Below are positions 32,329 through 41,022 of a DNA stretch of 64,000 nucleotides, one piece after another. The position numbers and the translations under genes are program-made. The stretch's first letter is position 1; each line of letters opens with the position of its first letter. The DNA comes from Variovorax ginsengisoli (GTDB lineage: Bacteria > Pseudomonadota > Gammaproteobacteria > Burkholderiales > Burkholderiaceae_C). Below the pieces are notes generated by a model, which was not told the DNA's origin, made no database searches, and saw only the letters and a program-made list of their open reading frames with translations. The stretch spans positions 1-64,000 of the forward strand of contig NZ_JAUSRO010000009.1 in NCBI RefSeq assembly GCF_030811835.1, read 5' to 3'.

Positions 32329-35300
32329 TCAGGGCGCCTGGGGTGCAGGCAGGTCGGCATCGGCCAATTGCAAATTGCGTTTCGTGGTGGCCCGGGCGGC
32401 ATGGTCGCGAGCCAGCAACGAATACACGGTGGGCAGCACGAACAGGGTGAACGCCGTGCCGACGAGCATGCCGCAGACGATCACCACGCCCAGGCCGAAG
32501 CGGCTGTTGGCACCCGCGCCGGATGCGAAGAGTAGCGGCACCAGCCCGAACACCATGGCCGCGGTGGTCATCAGGATGGGCCGCAGCCGGATCTGCGCGG
32601 CGCGCCGAATGGCGGCATGCCGGTCGAGCCCCTCGTGCGCCTGCAATTCGTTGGCGAACTCCACCATCAGGATGCCGTGTTTGCTGATAAGGCCGATGAG
32701 GGTCACCAAGCCGATCTGGGTGTAGATGTTGACGGTCGCCAACCCCAGTGCCAGCGGTATCAGCGCGCCGCAGATAGACAGGGGCACCGTGATGAGGATG
32801 ATCAACGGATCGACCAGGCTTTCGTACTGCGCGGCCAGCACCAAATAGATGATGACCAGCGCAGCCAGGAACGCGAAGACCAGCGCGCTGCCCTCCTGGG
32901 TGTATTGCCGCGCATCGGATTGCCAGTCGTGGCTGAAGCCGGCGGGCAGGTCGCCCGCCATCCCTTCCAGGAACGCCACGGCCTGGCCCAGCGACACACC
33001 GGGCGCGGGGATGGCCTGGAAGGTCGCCGCATTCTGCTGGTTGAACTGCGTGAGCCGGTTGGGCTCGACCTGCATCGAAACCTGCACCACCGTGGACAGC
33101 GGCACCAGCGTCTGGTCCTGCGTCCGCACGAACTGGCGGGCCAGCGCCTGTGGCGTCAGGCGCTGGTCACGCTGGCTTTGCGGGATCACGTCGTAGGCGC
33201 GGCCGTCCATGCCGAAGCGGTTGAGGTAGTTCTCGCCCACCAGCACCGCCAGGGATTCACCGATGTCCTGCATGCGGATGCCCAGGCTGGCGGCCTTGGC
33301 GCGGTCGATGCGCACCTGCACGACCGGGTTGTTGTAGTCGAGGTCGCTGTCGACCACGGCGAACAGGCCGCTCTCTCGCGCACGTCGCTTGACGTCCTCC
33401 ATGGCCTGGAACAGCACCTGGTAGCCCTGCGCGCTGCGCAGCACCATCTGCACCGGAAGGCCGCCGGTGGAGCCCGGCAGCGCGGCCAGCTGGAACACGA
33501 AGATGCTGGTGCCTTCTACGTCGTTGACCACACTCTGCAGTTCGGCCTGGACGGCGGCGGCGGATCGCGCTCGCTCGCCCCAGGGCGACAGGTTGATGCC
33601 GCCAATGCTCGACGCCGGGCCGTCGCTGCCGTTGATGACCCACCGGCCCACGGTCTCCGGCAGGCGGGTGTAGACCTCGTCGAGCTTGCGCCCGAACCGC
33701 TCGACGTAATCGAGGTTCGCATGCTGCGGCGCCTTGATGGCCGTCAGCACGTTGGCTTGGTCTTCCGCCGGTGCCAGTTCGCGTTGCGGCAACTGGTAGA
33801 GATACGGCAGGCTTGCGAAGACCAGCAACGCCAGGCCCCCGGTCATCCAGCGGTGCCGCAGCGAGAACGCCAGCGCCGCGCCATACCGCCGCGTCAGGCC
33901 ACCGAAGAAACGTTCGGCGGCATGCGCCATGCGTCCTTCCTGCTGCGCAGGTGGCAGGAGGAATGAACCCATCACCGGCGACAAGGTCAGCGCGACCATG
34001 CCCGACACCACGACGGCGCCCGCCAGCGTCAACGCGAACTCCTTGAACAGCGCACCGGTCAGGCCGCCCATCAGGCCGATGGGCGCATAGACGGCAGCCA
34101 GCGTGATCGTCATGGCAATGACCGGCCCGGCCACCTCGCGCGCGCCGATCAGGGCCGCCGCTACCGGCGAGCGGCCCGCTGCGATATGCCGATGTACGTT
34201 CTCCACGACAACAATGGCGTCGTCCACGACCAGTCCGATGGCCAGCACCATCGCCAGCAAGGTCAACAGGTTGATGCTGAACCCGAATGCCAGCATCAGG
34301 CCCGCGGCGCCCAGCATCGACAAGGGAATCGTCGCCACCGGAATCAGCACCGTGCGCAACGACCCGAGGCACAGGTAGATCACCACCACCACGATCAACA
34401 GGGCCTCGATCAGCGTGTGCACGACTTCGACAATGGAGGCCTCGATGAACCGCGCCGTCTCGAACGCCAGTTCGACGTGCACGCCAGGCGGCAGGGTCTT
34501 GCGGATCTCCGGCAGCAGCTTCCGGATGCCGGCCACGATGACCAGCGGATTGCCTGCCGGCGTGGGCTGCAGGCCCAGGTGAACGGCGGGCACGCCATCC
34601 ATCAGCGCGCTGGTTTCGCGGTTGGCAGCGCCGAGCTCGACCGTGCCCACATCCTTCAGTCGCACGAGGCCGGCGCCATCGTTGCGCACGACCAGTTCGC
34701 GAAAGCCCTCGACGCTGTCCAGGTCGGTGTCGACCCGCACGTTCGACACCACGTACTGGCCTTTGACCTTGCCGGGCGCCGCCTGGTAATTGTTGCGGCG
34801 CACCGCATCGGCCACGTCGGCCGCGGTCAGGCCGCGCCCGGCCAAGCGGTCGGGGTCCAGCCACAGCCGCATGGACAGCCGCTGTCCACCGAAGACCTCG
34901 ACCTTGGCCACGCCCTCGATGGTGGCGAACATCGGCTCCACCACCCTCGCCAGGTAGTCGGTGAGGGCCGGTGTGGACAAGGTGTCGCTGGCAAAGCCCA
35001 CGTAGGCGACAGCGGTGGACTCACCCGAAGAACGTTCGATGACCGGGTCATAGGCCTGTTCCGGCAGCTTGTAGCGGACCTGGTTCACCTTGGCCATCAC
35101 TTCGGTCAGCGCCTGGGTCGAATCGCGGTTGAGTTCCATGCGCGCGGTGACCACGCTGCGCCCCTGCACCGAAGACGACGACAGGTAGTCGATGCCTTCG
35201 ACCGACGAGACCGCCTGCGCGATCGACTGGGTCACGAAGCCCTGCATCAGCTCCGACGAAGCCCCCGGGTACTCGGTAGACACCGTGATGGTCGAGCTCT

Positions 35301-35421
35301 CCAGCATCGGATACTGGCGGATCGGCAGGCGCTCGAGCGACAGCAGGCCCAACAGCAGGATCAGCGCGCTCACCACCAGGGCCAACACCGGACGGCGAAC
35401 GAACAGGTCGGTGAACCTCAC
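32329..35421 (-). CDS. RND multidrug efflux pump, inner-membrane transporter
   Basis: A 1030-residue AcrB-type (HAE-1) proton/drug antiporter. It begins with the typical span VRRPVLALVVSALILLLGLL and PGASSELMQGFVTQ. Proton-relay aspartates lie in TM4 (IGLVVDDAIVVVENVHRHI), and the matching TM10 region (GLISKHGILMVEFANE) has Lys as expected. Twelve spans and two large periplasmic domains are present, so full length. It starts within 4 bp of the adaptor gene stop (overlap). Closest relatives export biocides, antibiotics or solvents; the substrate is not readable. Confidence 0.95.
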   Translation of the reverse strand: MRFTDLFVRRPVLALVVSALILLLGLLSLERLPIRQYPMLESSTITVSTEYPGASSELMQGFVTQSIAQAVSSVEGIDYLSSSSVQGRSVVTARMELNRDSTQALTEVMAKVNQVRYKLPEQAYDPVIERSSGESTAVAYVGFASDTLSTPALTDYLARVVEPMFATIEGVAKVEVFGGQRLSMRLWLDPDRLAGRGLTAADVADAVRRNNYQAAPGKVKGQYVVSNVRVDTDLDSVEGFRELVVRNDGAGLVRLKDVGTVELGAANRETSALMDGVPAVHLGLQPTPAGNPLVIVAGIRKLLPEIRKTLPPGVHVELAFETARFIEASIVEVVHTLIEALLIVVVVIYLCLGSLRTVLIPVATIPLSMLGAAGLMLAFGFSINLLTLLAMVLAIGLVVDDAIVVVENVHRHIAAGRSPVAAALIGAREVAGPVIAMTITLAAVYAPIGLMGGLTGALFKEFALTLAGAVVVSGMVALTLSPVMGSFLLPPAQQEGRMAHAAERFFGGLTRRYGAALAFSLRHRWMTGGLALLVFASLPYLYQLPQRELAPAEDQANVLTAIKAPQHANLDYVERFGRKLDEVYTRLPETVGRWVINGSDGPASSIGGINLSPWGERARSAAAVQAELQSVVNDVEGTSIFVFQLAALPGSTGGLPVQMVLRSAQGYQVLFQAMEDVKRRARESGLFAVVDSDLDYNNPVVQVRIDRAKAASLGIRMQDIGESLAVLVGENYLNRFGMDGRAYDVIPQSQRDQRLTPQALARQFVRTQDQTLVPLSTVVQVSMQVEPNRLTQFNQQNAATFQAIPAPGVSLGQAVAFLEGMAGDLPAGFSHDWQSDARQYTQEGSALVFAFLAALVIIYLVLAAQYESLVDPLIILITVPLSICGALIPLALGLATVNIYTQIGLVTLIGLISKHGILMVEFANELQAHEGLDRHAAIRRAAQIRLRPILMTTAAMVFGLVPLLFASGAGANSRFGLGVVIVCGMLVGTAFTLFVLPTVYSLLARDHAARATTKRNLQLADADLPAPQAP

Positions 35422-36503
35422 GAGCGCACCTCGAGCGTGTCCGCCTCGACGGCTTCGACGGCCATGCCGTCGATCAGCTTGAGCTGCCCCGAAGTGACCA
35501 CCCGGTCGCCTTCGCTCAGCCCGTTGTCGATCTGCACGCGGCCGTTCAGCCGCTCGCCTGCCTTGACCGCGACGCGCTTAACCGTGAGTGCCTGCCCGTC
35601 TCGGGCATGTGCGACGAACACCGTCTCGCCATAGGCGGTGTAGGTCACTGCGGTTTCCGGAACGGTGAGCGCCTGCGCAGCGTCCTGCCGCGCCACCCGG
35701 ACGCTGGCGTACATGCCGGGCCGCAGCGCACCGTCCGCGTTAGTCAGCGTGGCCTGCAGCTGCACCGTGCGCGACCGGGCGATCATCGGATCGACGGCCG
35801 TGACCCGGGCGCTGAAACGGCGGTCGGGGTACGCGTCGACCCGCACCTCGACCGCCTGACCGGTCTTCAGCTGGGGACTCGCCTGCTCGTCCAGCGAGAA
35901 GTTGGCATACAGCGTGCGAGCGTCGACCAGGCTGACGATCGCGTCGGTGGCGTTCAGGTACTGGCCTTCGTGCACACGGCGGATGCCGAGCACACCGGCA
36001 TAAGGCGCACGGATGGCTTTCTGCGCAATGACGGCCTCGACGTGCCGAAGTTCGCCCAGCGCCATGTCGCGCACCGACCCGGCGTTGTCGACCTGCTCCT
36101 GCGTGGCGGCGTCATCGGCCAGCAGCTTCCGTGCGCGGGCATGCAGCGTTTCGGCATTGCGCCACTGGGCCTGCAGGCGCTGGCGCTCGGCCTGCTCGGG
36201 GGCGTCGTTGAGCTGGACCAGCAGTTGCCCGGCCTTCACGGCCTGGCCGGACAAGAACGCGATCCGCGTCACCCGGCCGCCGACTTCGGCGGCCACTTGA
36301 ACCTGGCGCGCCGACTCCAACTCGCCGACGCCGGCGAACACCTGCGGTAGCGTGTCGCGACGCACACTGGCCAACGCCACCTTAGTGGCAGGCGGTGCGA
36401 CGGCCGCCGGCTTGGCGACCGTGGCGGTGCTGTAAACGACAGTGCCGACAGCAGCGATGGCCGACAGGGCAAGCGTGACGACCAGAAGTGTTTTATTGCG
36501 CAT
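35418..36503 (-). CDS. RND efflux periplasmic adaptor (MFP)
   Basis: A 361-residue membrane-fusion protein. ATG 36503 gives an N-terminal signal/anchor (MRNKTLLVVTLALSAIAAVG). The lipoyl half-motifs are GGRVTRIAFLSGQAVKAGQL and KAIRAPYAGVLGIRRVHEGQ, separated by a coiled-coil hairpin (LQAQWRNAETLHARARKLLA). The beta-barrel and membrane-proximal domains follow. It links the pump to the outer-membrane channel. Longer open frame upstream merges with the membrane protein gene in another frame and is not used. Confidence 0.93.
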   Translation of the reverse strand: MRNKTLLVVTLALSAIAAVGTVVYSTATVAKPAAVAPPATKVALASVRRDTLPQVFAGVGELESARQVQVAAEVGGRVTRIAFLSGQAVKAGQLLVQLNDAPEQAERQRLQAQWRNAETLHARARKLLADDAATQEQVDNAGSVRDMALGELRHVEAVIAQKAIRAPYAGVLGIRRVHEGQYLNATDAIVSLVDARTLYANFSLDEQASPQLKTGQAVEVRVDAYPDRRFSARVTAVDPMIARSRTVQLQATLTNADGALRPGMYASVRVARQDAAQALTVPETAVTYTAYGETVFVAHARDGQALTVKRVAVKAGERLNGRVQIDNGLSEGDRVVTSGQLKLIDGMAVEAVEADTLEVRS

Positions 36504-36544
36504 GTTGATGGAGGTTCGCACTGCAGAGCCAGGACCTTGCCCGG

Positions 36545-37030
36545 TCATGTCCACGCGGTATTGAAAAGAAAGAAAGCCGCGACCGCCCAGACCAGCAGGG
36601 CGATGTGGGTCAGCTGCAGGCCCTCTTGCCGAATCCAGTAGCCGAACCACAGGCCGCCGAGGTGCATGGCAAGCAGGAAGGCCGTGAAGGCGCTCAGGCC
36701 CAGGTTCAGCCAGAGCCGCGACGCCCCCAGGTCGCCCACAACGAGCAGTTGCCAGCAGCCCGTCCAACACGCGGCTGCCGCCAGGATCTGCAGCGCCAGC
36801 ACCACCAGCAGCGCTGTGCGATGAAGCGTCTGCGAACCGATCGCCCGAGAAAGCAGCGGCGTGTGGATGGCAGGTGGTTGCTTCAGTGGTGCCATGGACA
36901 TCGTTGCCCCCACAGCGCCCGCCGAGCCGCCAAAGCCGTGGCAGTTGTTGACGACGCTGATGGTCAGCCAGACGGCCAGGCCGAGCGCCTGGACCGCCAG
37001 GAACAACCAAAGTGAGGTGCTCAAACTCAT
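36545..37030 (-). CDS. DUF2165-like membrane protein
   Basis: A 161-residue inner-membrane protein with four spans (SLWLFLAVQALGLAVWLTIS, TALLVVLALQILAAAACWTG, LWLNLGLSAFTAFLLAMHLG, LTHIALLVWAVAAFFLFNTA). The spacing and the NN in VVNNCHGF resemble DUF2165 proteins of unknown role. It overlaps the 42-codon gene upstream by 4 bp and sits 41 bp before the adaptor gene, so it belongs to the efflux operon. Confidence 0.7.
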   Translation of the reverse strand: MSLSTSLWLFLAVQALGLAVWLTISVVNNCHGFGGSAGAVGATMSMAPLKQPPAIHTPLLSRAIGSQTLHRTALLVVLALQILAAAACWTGCWQLLVVGDLGASRLWLNLGLSAFTAFLLAMHLGGLWFGYWIRQEGLQLTHIALLVWAVAAFFLFNTAWT

Positions 37031-37155
37031 GATCGACGTCCTTGTCGATGGGCGATGCGGCGCGCCAGCAGGGCGGCCGCTGCAGGCGCCAGCGCGAAGA
37101 TGGCGAACAGGTCGCGCCAGCTGGCCAGCAGAGACGGATGGGAACGGTCACTCAT
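37027..37155 (-). CDS. 42-residue small membrane protein, first gene of efflux operon
   Basis: A 43-codon frame from ATG 37155 to a TGA that overlaps the next gene's ATG (ATGA). Product MSDRSHPSLLASWRDLFAIF plus a hydrophobic ALAPAAAALL stretch and a basic tail (RRIAHRQGRRS): one short membrane span. The ATGA overlap and promoter-proximal place argue that it is translated. No family recognised; it could be a leader peptide or small subunit. Confidence 0.55.
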   Translation of the reverse strand: MSDRSHPSLLASWRDLFAIFALAPAAAALLARRIAHRQGRRS

Positions 37156-37221
37156 GGACATTGCAGACAGGAAGGCATGGTTGACTTAAAATCAAAGCAA
37201 TGACTTGGATAATAGGCCGGC
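37156..37221. promoter_or_regulatory. divergent promoter, efflux operon and SufR-like regulator
   Basis: Only 66 bp separate the two start codons. TTGACT (37181-37186) followed by AAAATCAA makes a TTGA-N7-TCAA symmetric element, and GATAAT (37208-37213) looks like a -10 for the rightward gene. Because the gap is so short, the regulator almost certainly controls both directions from here. Confidence 0.5.
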
Positions 37222-37887
37222 ATGATGAATTACACAAGTAAAAACTTTGATAAATCAGAAGATAGGTCAACGGGCGACCGCATCCTTTACTTCATCAAGA
37301 CCAAGGGCCATGCATCGACCGCCTCATTGGCGAAAACGCTGGAGATGACCCCCGAAGCGGCACGCCAGCAGGTGCAAAAACTGTTGACTTCAGGGCTGAT
37401 CGCAGGGCGGCAGGAGGCGCTGCCGGGCGTGGGCCGCCCGCGCCAGAACTGGGTGCTGACCGAAGCCGGAAATGGCCGCTTCCCGGATACGCATGCGCAG
37501 CTCACCGTGCAGATGATCGGATCGGTGCGCAAGCTGTTCGGCGAAGAAGGCATGGACCGACTGATCGCGCAACGCGAGGCCGATGCACGCGCGACCTATC
37601 TTCAGATCTGTCGGGGGCCGACACTGCAGGAACGGCTAGAACAACTCGCGGCTATTCGCACCCAAGAGGGCTACATGGCGCGGGTTGAACGCGACGCAGC
37701 CGACTGGCTATTGATCGAGGACCACTGCCCAATCTGCATTGCCGCCCGAACCTGCCAGGGCTTCTGCCGCTCCGAACTGCAGCTGTTCCAGGAGGTCGTC
37801 GGCGCGGATGCCACCGTCAACCGTGAACAGCATGTGCTGGCGGGTGCCGCCCGCTGTGTGTACCGCATTGCCCGTGCGGATCGGTGA
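37222..37887 (+). CDS. SufR-like winged-helix regulator with cysteine cluster
   Basis: A 221-residue regulator. The N-terminal winged helix (GDRILYFIKTKGHASTASLA, EMTPEAARQQVQKLLTSGLI, GVGRPRQNWVLTEAG) is of the ArsR/DeoR-like type found in SufR. The C-terminal part has the SufR cysteine pattern: Cys169 (with Cys172), Cys178, Cys182 and Cys212 in HCPIC, TCQGFC and AARCVYRI, which in SufR ligates an Fe-S cluster. It is divergent from the RND operon, so it likely represses the pump until cluster oxidation or loss. Redox or nitrosative control is inferred from the family. Confidence 0.85.
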   Translation: MMNYTSKNFDKSEDRSTGDRILYFIKTKGHASTASLAKTLEMTPEAARQQVQKLLTSGLIAGRQEALPGVGRPRQNWVLTEAGNGRFPDTHAQLTVQMIGSVRKLFGEEGMDRLIAQREADARATYLQICRGPTLQERLEQLAAIRTQEGYMARVERDAADWLLIEDHCPICIAARTCQGFCRSELQLFQEVVGADATVNREQHVLAGAARCVYRIARADR

Positions 37888-37889
37888 TC

Positions 37890-38400
37890 GTGGGTACTTG
37901 CCGGAAGGACTACTATTGCGCCGGTATTCGATGGGCTGCGGGCTCCCAGCGAGATCTTGATCCGGTCTAGGTGCGGTCGCTGCCAAGAAAGCTCTGGCGC
38001 ACCTGGCTGCCGAGCACCTCGTCGACCAGACTGCGTTGGCTCATGGACCTGCTGAGCCACGCGTAGAAGCGCGCTTCGCGAGACACCGAGCGCCTCGCAC
38101 ATCATTGCCAACGGCCATGTCCCTCGGTGTTCAGCAGGTCGCGCTCCATCCTGAGCTTGGCGTTCTCTTTCCTCAAACGCTCCAGTTCCGCCTGCTCGGG
38201 CCTCATGACCCCTTGCCCGGGGAATGCATGCTGCTGGTCGACCGCCGCATCGCGTATCCACTTGCGCAGCACGTTCTCGTGCACATCAAAGTCGCGTGCA
38301 GCCTGCGCCACCGCCACGCCTCGCTCCTTCACCAGCTTGACCGCTTCAAGCTTGAACTCTCGGCTGAACTGCCTTCTCGTTCCCATGAACCACCTCCGGT
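37890..38400 (-). pseudogene. IS3-family element, degenerate
   Basis: An intact-looking OrfA start at 38386 (MGTRRQFSREFKLEAVKLVK, ERGVAVAQAARDFDVHENVL) runs to MERDLLNTEGHGRWQ and stops at 38102. OrfB follows as scraps in two frames: MMCEALGVSRSA, then FYAWLSRSMSQRS and LGSQVRQSFLGSDRT, a stop, and finally RIKISLGA with SPIEYRRN in the next frame (37910-37980). Most of the integrase core is missing. It sits in the 3' part of the relaxase relic and ends 25 bp after the SufR-like gene. Confidence 0.8.
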
Positions 38401-39077
38401 TTCATCTTCCACATTAAATCCACCCGAGCCTGCATCGCGTCGCGCACTTGAGCGCCAAAACTTTGATGTGCCAAGCGGCCATCAGCGGCCAAATTCCGAT
38501 CCAGCCAGGTTACCCCCATGGCGCGCTCCTGCTGCGCGATGGGCAGGTGCGAGCGCAGCTCGACTGCCCACAGCCCCCTTTTCTGGGCATCGCGCTGCTG
38601 CACCTTCTGCACCATGTCTTACGGGATTCTCCAGACGCCATCGGCCAGGCGCTCCACCACACCGTTGCGCCTTAGCGCTTCGGACCGTCGCACGTGCATA
38701 TCGACGGTGGCCTGCGGATCGCGATGCCCAGTCTGCTTGAGCTGTGCCCGATGGATTGCAGTGCTGTAGATGCCGTCTGAAGAGGCAAAGACGTTGCGAT
38801 CCACGGCCTTTCCCTGACCCGGCGGCTTGGCCTCGACGACAGCATTCATCCTCAGCCGACACGATGAAGCGGAACTGGTCGCGGTCGCGCTGCCCGCGTT
38901 CCTGAAAAGCCTTCAGGTCGGCTGTGTCGGTGTCTTGCCCGCAGGCCTGGCCCTTCTGGCCGTCGCGCGTGACGCCATCGCGTTCGATGTAGCACAGATG
39001 GACAGCCATCGCGGCTGCGACGCGGCCTCGGCCAAAGGTGTTGGCAGGCTTGGCGTGCGCGCCCTGGCCGTCGGCCT
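38401..39077 (-). pseudogene. conjugative relaxase (DUF3363/RlxS-TraI type), broken
   Basis: Leftward frames give MAVHLCYIERDGVTRDGQKG, AFQERGQRDRDQFRFIVSAED (38845-39009), typical of plasmid/ICE relaxases; then, after a large internal loss, DPQATVDMHVRRSEALRRNG and VVERLADGVWRIP followed by an in-frame TAA (38619-38621), then ELRSHLPIAQQERAMGVTWL and FGAQVRDAMQARVDLM, the DUF3363 pattern. Further on the sequence is interrupted by the IS3 relic. The order is right but deletion, a stop and an IS make it inactive. It signals a former plasmid or Tn4371-like ICE at this site. Confidence 0.82.
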
Positions 39078-39164
39078 AACGTCAATCGCAGCGTTGAAGC
39101 CGATCGCAGGGGATGCTCGCGCTCGCCGTGCAGGCTGGCTCGGCCGCTTACGGCAGCCCCTGCC

Positions 39165-40181
39165 TCAGGCGCTGGCGCGTCGGACGATCGTGAAGCCAAC
39201 GTCCACGACCATCTCCGCCGGACGCCGGCCCGCGGCCCGCTCGACGATGCAATCGGCGGCGATCTGCCCGATGCGGCGCCCGTCGATGCGCACGGTGGTC
39301 AACGCAGGATCGAGGTCGGCCGCGAAGTTCAGGTCGCCGAAGCCGACGACGGCCAGGTCGGCAGGAACGTCCATGCCGGCCACACGCGCCTCGGTGAGGA
39401 CGCCCAGCGCCAGCATGTCGGAACTGCAGAAGACACCATCGATCGCGAGGTTCGATTGAAGGATCGAGCGCAAGGCGCGCCGGCCATCACTGAGCTTGGT
39501 GGGCGCGGGAACGAGGTGCGTTATCGGTGCCGCAGCGCCCTGCGCCTGGACCGCCGCCTTGAACGCTTCGGCGCGGCGAACCGAGCGGGGGTCGTCGCCA
39601 CCGATCAGCGCGAGCCGCTTTCGACCCTTTTGCAGAAGAAAATCCGCCACGCTGCGTCCGACCGCCTCGTGCGAAAAACCAACCAGCATGTCGATCGGGT
39701 CGAGCGCCACATCCCAGGTCTCGACCAGGGGAATGCCTGCCGCCAGAAGCCGCTGGCGGCCCAAATCGCTGTGCAGGACCCCCATGAGCACGATCCCGTC
39801 GGGCCGACGCCCGATGATGTCGCGCACCAACTCGTCTTCGGTGGAACTGTTGTACCCGCTCTGCCCGACCATGAGCTGATAGCCGTGCTGCTGCAGGCGC
39901 GAGTTGAGCGCCTCGACCGTGTCCAGGAAGACAGGGCCCGAGAGGGTCGGCACCACCGCCGACACCAGGCGTGTCTTGCTCGAGCGCAGCCCGCCGGCCC
40001 CCCGGTTGGGCACGTAGCCGGTCGACACGACAGCAGCCTGCACCTTGGCCAGCGTCGTCGCATGGACCGAGTGCGGCGCGTTGAAGACCCGGGAGACCGT
40101 CATCGCGGACACTCCGGCCAGCTTGGCGACGTCCATCACGGTGACGCTCAGATGGCTAGGCTGCAGGGGGCGATCTGTCAT
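39165..40181 (-). CDS. LacI-family transcriptional regulator
   Basis: A 338-residue repressor. The helix-turn-helix and hinge helix are MDVAKLAGVSAMTVSRVFNA and LAKVQAAVVSTGYVPNRGAG. The sugar-binding-protein-like ligand domain follows (RLVSAVVPTLSGPVFLDTVE, IGRRPDGIVLMGV, GVFCSSDMLALGVLTEA). ATG 40181 is used. Gluconate-operon-type GntR/LacI members look like this. The genes it should control appear to be the decayed enolase-superfamily/TctC remnants beyond 40.9 kb, so it may be an orphan. Confidence 0.92.
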   Translation of the reverse strand: MTDRPLQPSHLSVTVMDVAKLAGVSAMTVSRVFNAPHSVHATTLAKVQAAVVSTGYVPNRGAGGLRSSKTRLVSAVVPTLSGPVFLDTVEALNSRLQQHGYQLMVGQSGYNSSTEDELVRDIIGRRPDGIVLMGVLHSDLGRQRLLAAGIPLVETWDVALDPIDMLVGFSHEAVGRSVADFLLQKGRKRLALIGGDDPRSVRRAEAFKAAVQAQGAAAPITHLVPAPTKLSDGRRALRSILQSNLAIDGVFCSSDMLALGVLTEARVAGMDVPADLAVVGFGDLNFAADLDPALTTVRIDGRRIGQIAADCIVERAAGRRPAEMVVDVGFTIVRRASA

Positions 40182-40329
40182 GGTGGTTGGGAGCGGACTA
40201 TAACTGCCGGGCCGACACTCCTCACCTGGATCGAGGTGCGCCGCCGGAACCGAGTCAGCTTTTCTTGCCCCTCCCCGCCCCTTTCGCATGCCGGCCCCTT
40301 CAAAAAACTGCCCTCCAGCCCCACGCTCC

Positions 40330-40912
40330 CTGATCGCGCGGCGTCGCCCACGCGTCGTGGGCGCTCCTCCGGTGACACCACGCTCCTGGAAGTCGCACGC
40401 TTGGTGGGGGTTTCCGCAATGAGCGCGTCCCGAGCACTGAACGCCCCGAACCAGGTGTCACCGAGCATCCTCGCCAAGGTCCACGCCGCGGTCGACGCGA
40501 CAGGCTATTTCGCCAACCGGGTCGCTGGAAGCCTGGCGTCCAAACGCAGCCGCTTGGTCGCCGCAGTCGTTCCCTCGATTGCGGCGACTAGTGTTCCAGG
40601 GCATGGTCCAGTCGCTCATCGCCGAACTCGCGGCGCACGGCCATCAGTTGATGCTCGTCAGAGCGGCTATGGCATGCAGGAAGAAGTGCGCTGCTCGAGG
40701 CCATCATCGGCCGCCGCCCGGACGGCATCGTGGTTCCGTCCACCGCCGGTCGACGGCGCCTGGTGGCATCCGGCATCCCGGTGGTGGAGACATGGGACAT
40801 GGTGGCCGACCCGATCGACATGCTGGTCGGCTTTTCGCACGAAGCCATTGCGGCCTCCGTGGCGTCTTTCCTGATCGGGCGCGGCCATCGGCATCTGGGG
40901 CAGGGTTCTTGA
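40330..40912 (+). pseudogene. LacI-family paralogue, decayed
   Basis: Reading rightward: TTLLEVARLVGVSAMSASRA, LNAPNQVSPSILAKVHAAVD, GSLASKRSRLVAAVVPSIA in one frame; VFQGMVQSLIAELAAHGHQL in a second; EAIIGRRPDGIVVPSTAG and VVETWDMVADPIDMLVGFSH in a third, ending after FLIGRGHRHLG. The last 150 residues are gone. It is clearly homologous to the intact LacI protein encoded in the opposite direction at 39165-40181 (same VETWD-ADPIDMLVGFSHEA segment), so an inverted duplication has decayed. Confidence 0.85.
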
Positions 40913-40913
40913 G

Positions 40914-41022
40914 TTGAGCCTCATCGCCCGGACGGGCGCCGCCGATTTCCTGCAGCCCAGCGCGATCAAGTCGGGCGGCGTCACCACGCTGCTCCGGCTG
41001 TCGCGCGAGTGCGCTGGCACCC
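40914..41022 (+). pseudogene. enolase-superfamily (mandelate racemase-like) scrap
   Basis: SLIARTGAADFLQPSAIKSG and GVTTLLRLSRECAG match the region around the last metal ligand and catalytic lysine of mandelate racemase/muconate lactonising enzymes (typically A-D-x-L-Q-P-x-x-x-K-x-G-G). About 35 codons remain between the LacI relic and the TctC relic. Confidence 0.55.

Noticed and set aside
32319..32402. N-terminal extension of the outer-membrane factor (28 residues)
   Set aside because: It overlaps the pump gene and would place the lipoprotein signal peptide internally; ATG 32318 gives the correct lipobox layout.
33257..34864. 535-codon open frame inside the RND pump gene on the same strand
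   Set aside because: Its product is an Arg/Ala/Gly-rich out-of-frame reading of the pump; long open shadow frames are expected at this GC content.
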